Source: Bryobacterales bacterium
Lineage (GTDB): Bacteria > Acidobacteriota > Terriglobia > Bryobacterales > Bryobacteraceae
Length of the DNA: 6,932 bases
NCBI GenBank assembly: GCA_025462985.1
Contig: JAOAPP010000312.1
Location: 1-6,932, forward strand
Reading direction: 5' to 3'
In this document: positions 6,166-6,932 of the stretch, piece after piece
Layout of the letters: each line of letters begins with the position of its first letter
Numbering within the stretch: position 1 is the stretch's first letter
Notes under the pieces: model-generated
The model's database searches: none
The model's input: the letters and a program-made list of their open reading frames with translations, nothing else
Told to the model about the DNA's origin: nothing
Translations under genes and position numbers: made by a program

Positions 6166-6932
6166 ATGTCTCACAAGCGAAAACTGCATTGTCATTACTG
6201 CGTGTTTGACCCAATGGTCGTGGTGGTCGGAGCATCGGCAGGAGGTGTCGAAGCGCTTAGGACTCTCGTCTCCGGACTTCCCGCGGAATTCCCAGGTTCG
6301 GTCTTCGTCGTTCTGCACATAGGCAACAGCGAGAGCGCTCTCCCTGCCATCCTTTCTCAGGCCGGTCCGCTTCCGGCTATCCATCCCAGAAGCGGGCAGC
6401 CAATCGAGAATGGTGTGATCTACGTGGCTCCCCCCGACTATCACATGCTGCTTCTTGAGCCGGGACAAATCCAACTCTCACACGGTCCGAAATTCAACTT
6501 CACCCGGCCTGCAATTAATCCTCTCTTTCGTTCGGCGGCGGCCACTTACGGCCCGGCGGTCACCGGAATCATCCTTTCCGGCAATCTCGATGACGGCGTG
6601 CTTGGTCTGGCCGAGATCAAGCGACGAGGCGGAGTGGCCATTGTTCAGGATCCAAAGACTGCCGTCTACCCATCGATGCCGTCCTGTGCGGTCGACAATG
6701 TTCCGGTGGATTATGTCGTGCGGACAGAGGACATGCCGGCGCTTCTTCTCCGCGAACTCCGGGACGGTGTGCCGGCAGAGATAGGAGGACCTGTGGAAGA
6801 ACGAAGCTCCGACTTGACCTGCCCTGAGTGCCGGGGTCCGATCACGGAGTTTCGGAGTGGAAAACTCATCGAGTACCGCTGTCGGGTTGGGCACGCATAC
6901 TCCGTCCTCGCCTTCGCTCAAGACCACCGGTC
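6166..6932 (+). CDS. Stand-alone CheB-type methylesterase with zinc-ribbon tail (3' end beyond window)
   Basis: About 255 residues are visible and the frame is open to the edge. The CheB domain (residues 17-205) should hydrolyse glutamyl methyl esters on a receptor-like partner. Its triad is intact: S24 in VVVVGASAGGVEAL, H51 in VVLHIG and D143 in LSGNLDDGVLGL. There is no N-terminal receiver, so it is not the phosphorylation-controlled chemotactic form. After a short linker, residues 218-245 contain TCPEC (C219, C222) and RCRVGHAY (C239, H243), a zinc-ribbon-like element known at the C terminus of many stand-alone CheB proteins. Start choice is uncertain: ATG 6166 has a weak GGGAAAG 5 nt upstream and adds a His/Cys-rich lead (HKRKLHCHYC), while GTG 6202 and ATG 6214 have no ribosome binding site but begin right at the first beta strand; a stop at 6136-6138 limits the frame. 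It is divergent from the hybrid kinase and may share its target. The missing 3' end probably holds a helical tail. Family call firm, start about even odds. Confidence 0.88.
   Translation, partial: MSHKRKLHCHYCVFDPMVVVVGASAGGVEALRTLVSGLPAEFPGSVFVVLHIGNSESALPAILSQAGPLPAIHPRSGQPIENGVIYVAPPDYHMLLLEPGQIQLSHGPKFNFTRPAINPLFRSAAATYGPAVTGIILSGNLDDGVLGLAEIKRRGGVAIVQDPKTAVYPSMPSCAVDNVPVDYVVRTEDMPALLLRELRDGVPAEIGGPVEERSSDLTCPECRGPITEFRSGKLIEYRCRVGHAYSVLAFAQDHR

Noticed and set aside
6136..6173. TGAGA/TCTCA and TCCC/GGGA inverted pairs around the 6166 start, as a possible regulatory hairpin
   Set aside because: The arms are only 4-5 bp with mismatched interiors and a long loop; too weak to call a riboswitch or attenuator.
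5870..6322. 150-residue plus-strand open frame across the divergent region
   Set aside because: It has no ribosome binding site and no recognisable domain, and it runs into the second CheB gene in a different frame.
6478..6927. 149-residue minus-strand open frame
   Set aside because: It is antisense to the second CheB, whose catalytic and zinc-ribbon motifs show the plus strand to be coding.

Overview
The window is about 6.9 kb of GC-rich bacterial chromosome with long intact genes and ordinary intergenic gaps. I see no mobile element, CRISPR array, tRNA or rRNA. Giant CheB-CheR-PAS-kinase proteins, receiver-only regulators and manganese catalase together suggest a free-living soil or environmental bacterium. 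Acidobacteriota or a similarly signalling-rich lineage would fit, but nothing here fixes the phylum.

Layout from left to right. Positions 1-280 hold a probable promoter and a 58-residue protein of unknown function (+ strand, 104-280) with an acidic DxDxDG tail. Positions 281-510 are non-coding and carry a cluster of four TAMTCC hexamers, followed by a strong ribosome binding site. Positions 511-1377 (+) encode a complete manganese catalase with all five expected metal ligands. A 10-bp perfect hairpin at 1386-1415 ends that gene where it converges on a two-gene minus-strand operon. The operon is a 1336-residue CheB-CheR-PAS-coiled coil-PAS-PAS-PAS-HisKA_2-HATPase protein (5838-1828), followed after a 25-nt gap by a receiver-only response regulator (1802-1437). 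Positions 5839-6165 are a non-coding divergent promoter region. From 6166 (+) to the right edge runs the start of a second, stand-alone CheB methylesterase with a C-terminal Cys/His zinc-ribbon-like element. It is cut off by the window end.

How the genes may work together (inference): the big protein puts glutamate methyltransferase, methylesterase, several PAS sensors and a histidine kinase on one chain, and its likely phosphotransfer partner is the downstream receiver. The second CheB is transcribed divergently and could act on the same methylated target. Neither CheB has the receiver domain of classical chemotactic CheB. No chemoreceptor, CheA or CheW lies in the window, so the methylation target is unknown. 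The module looks more like a sensory or stress-signalling system than a chemotaxis operon. Whether the neighbouring catalase is one of its outputs cannot be told from sequence alone.
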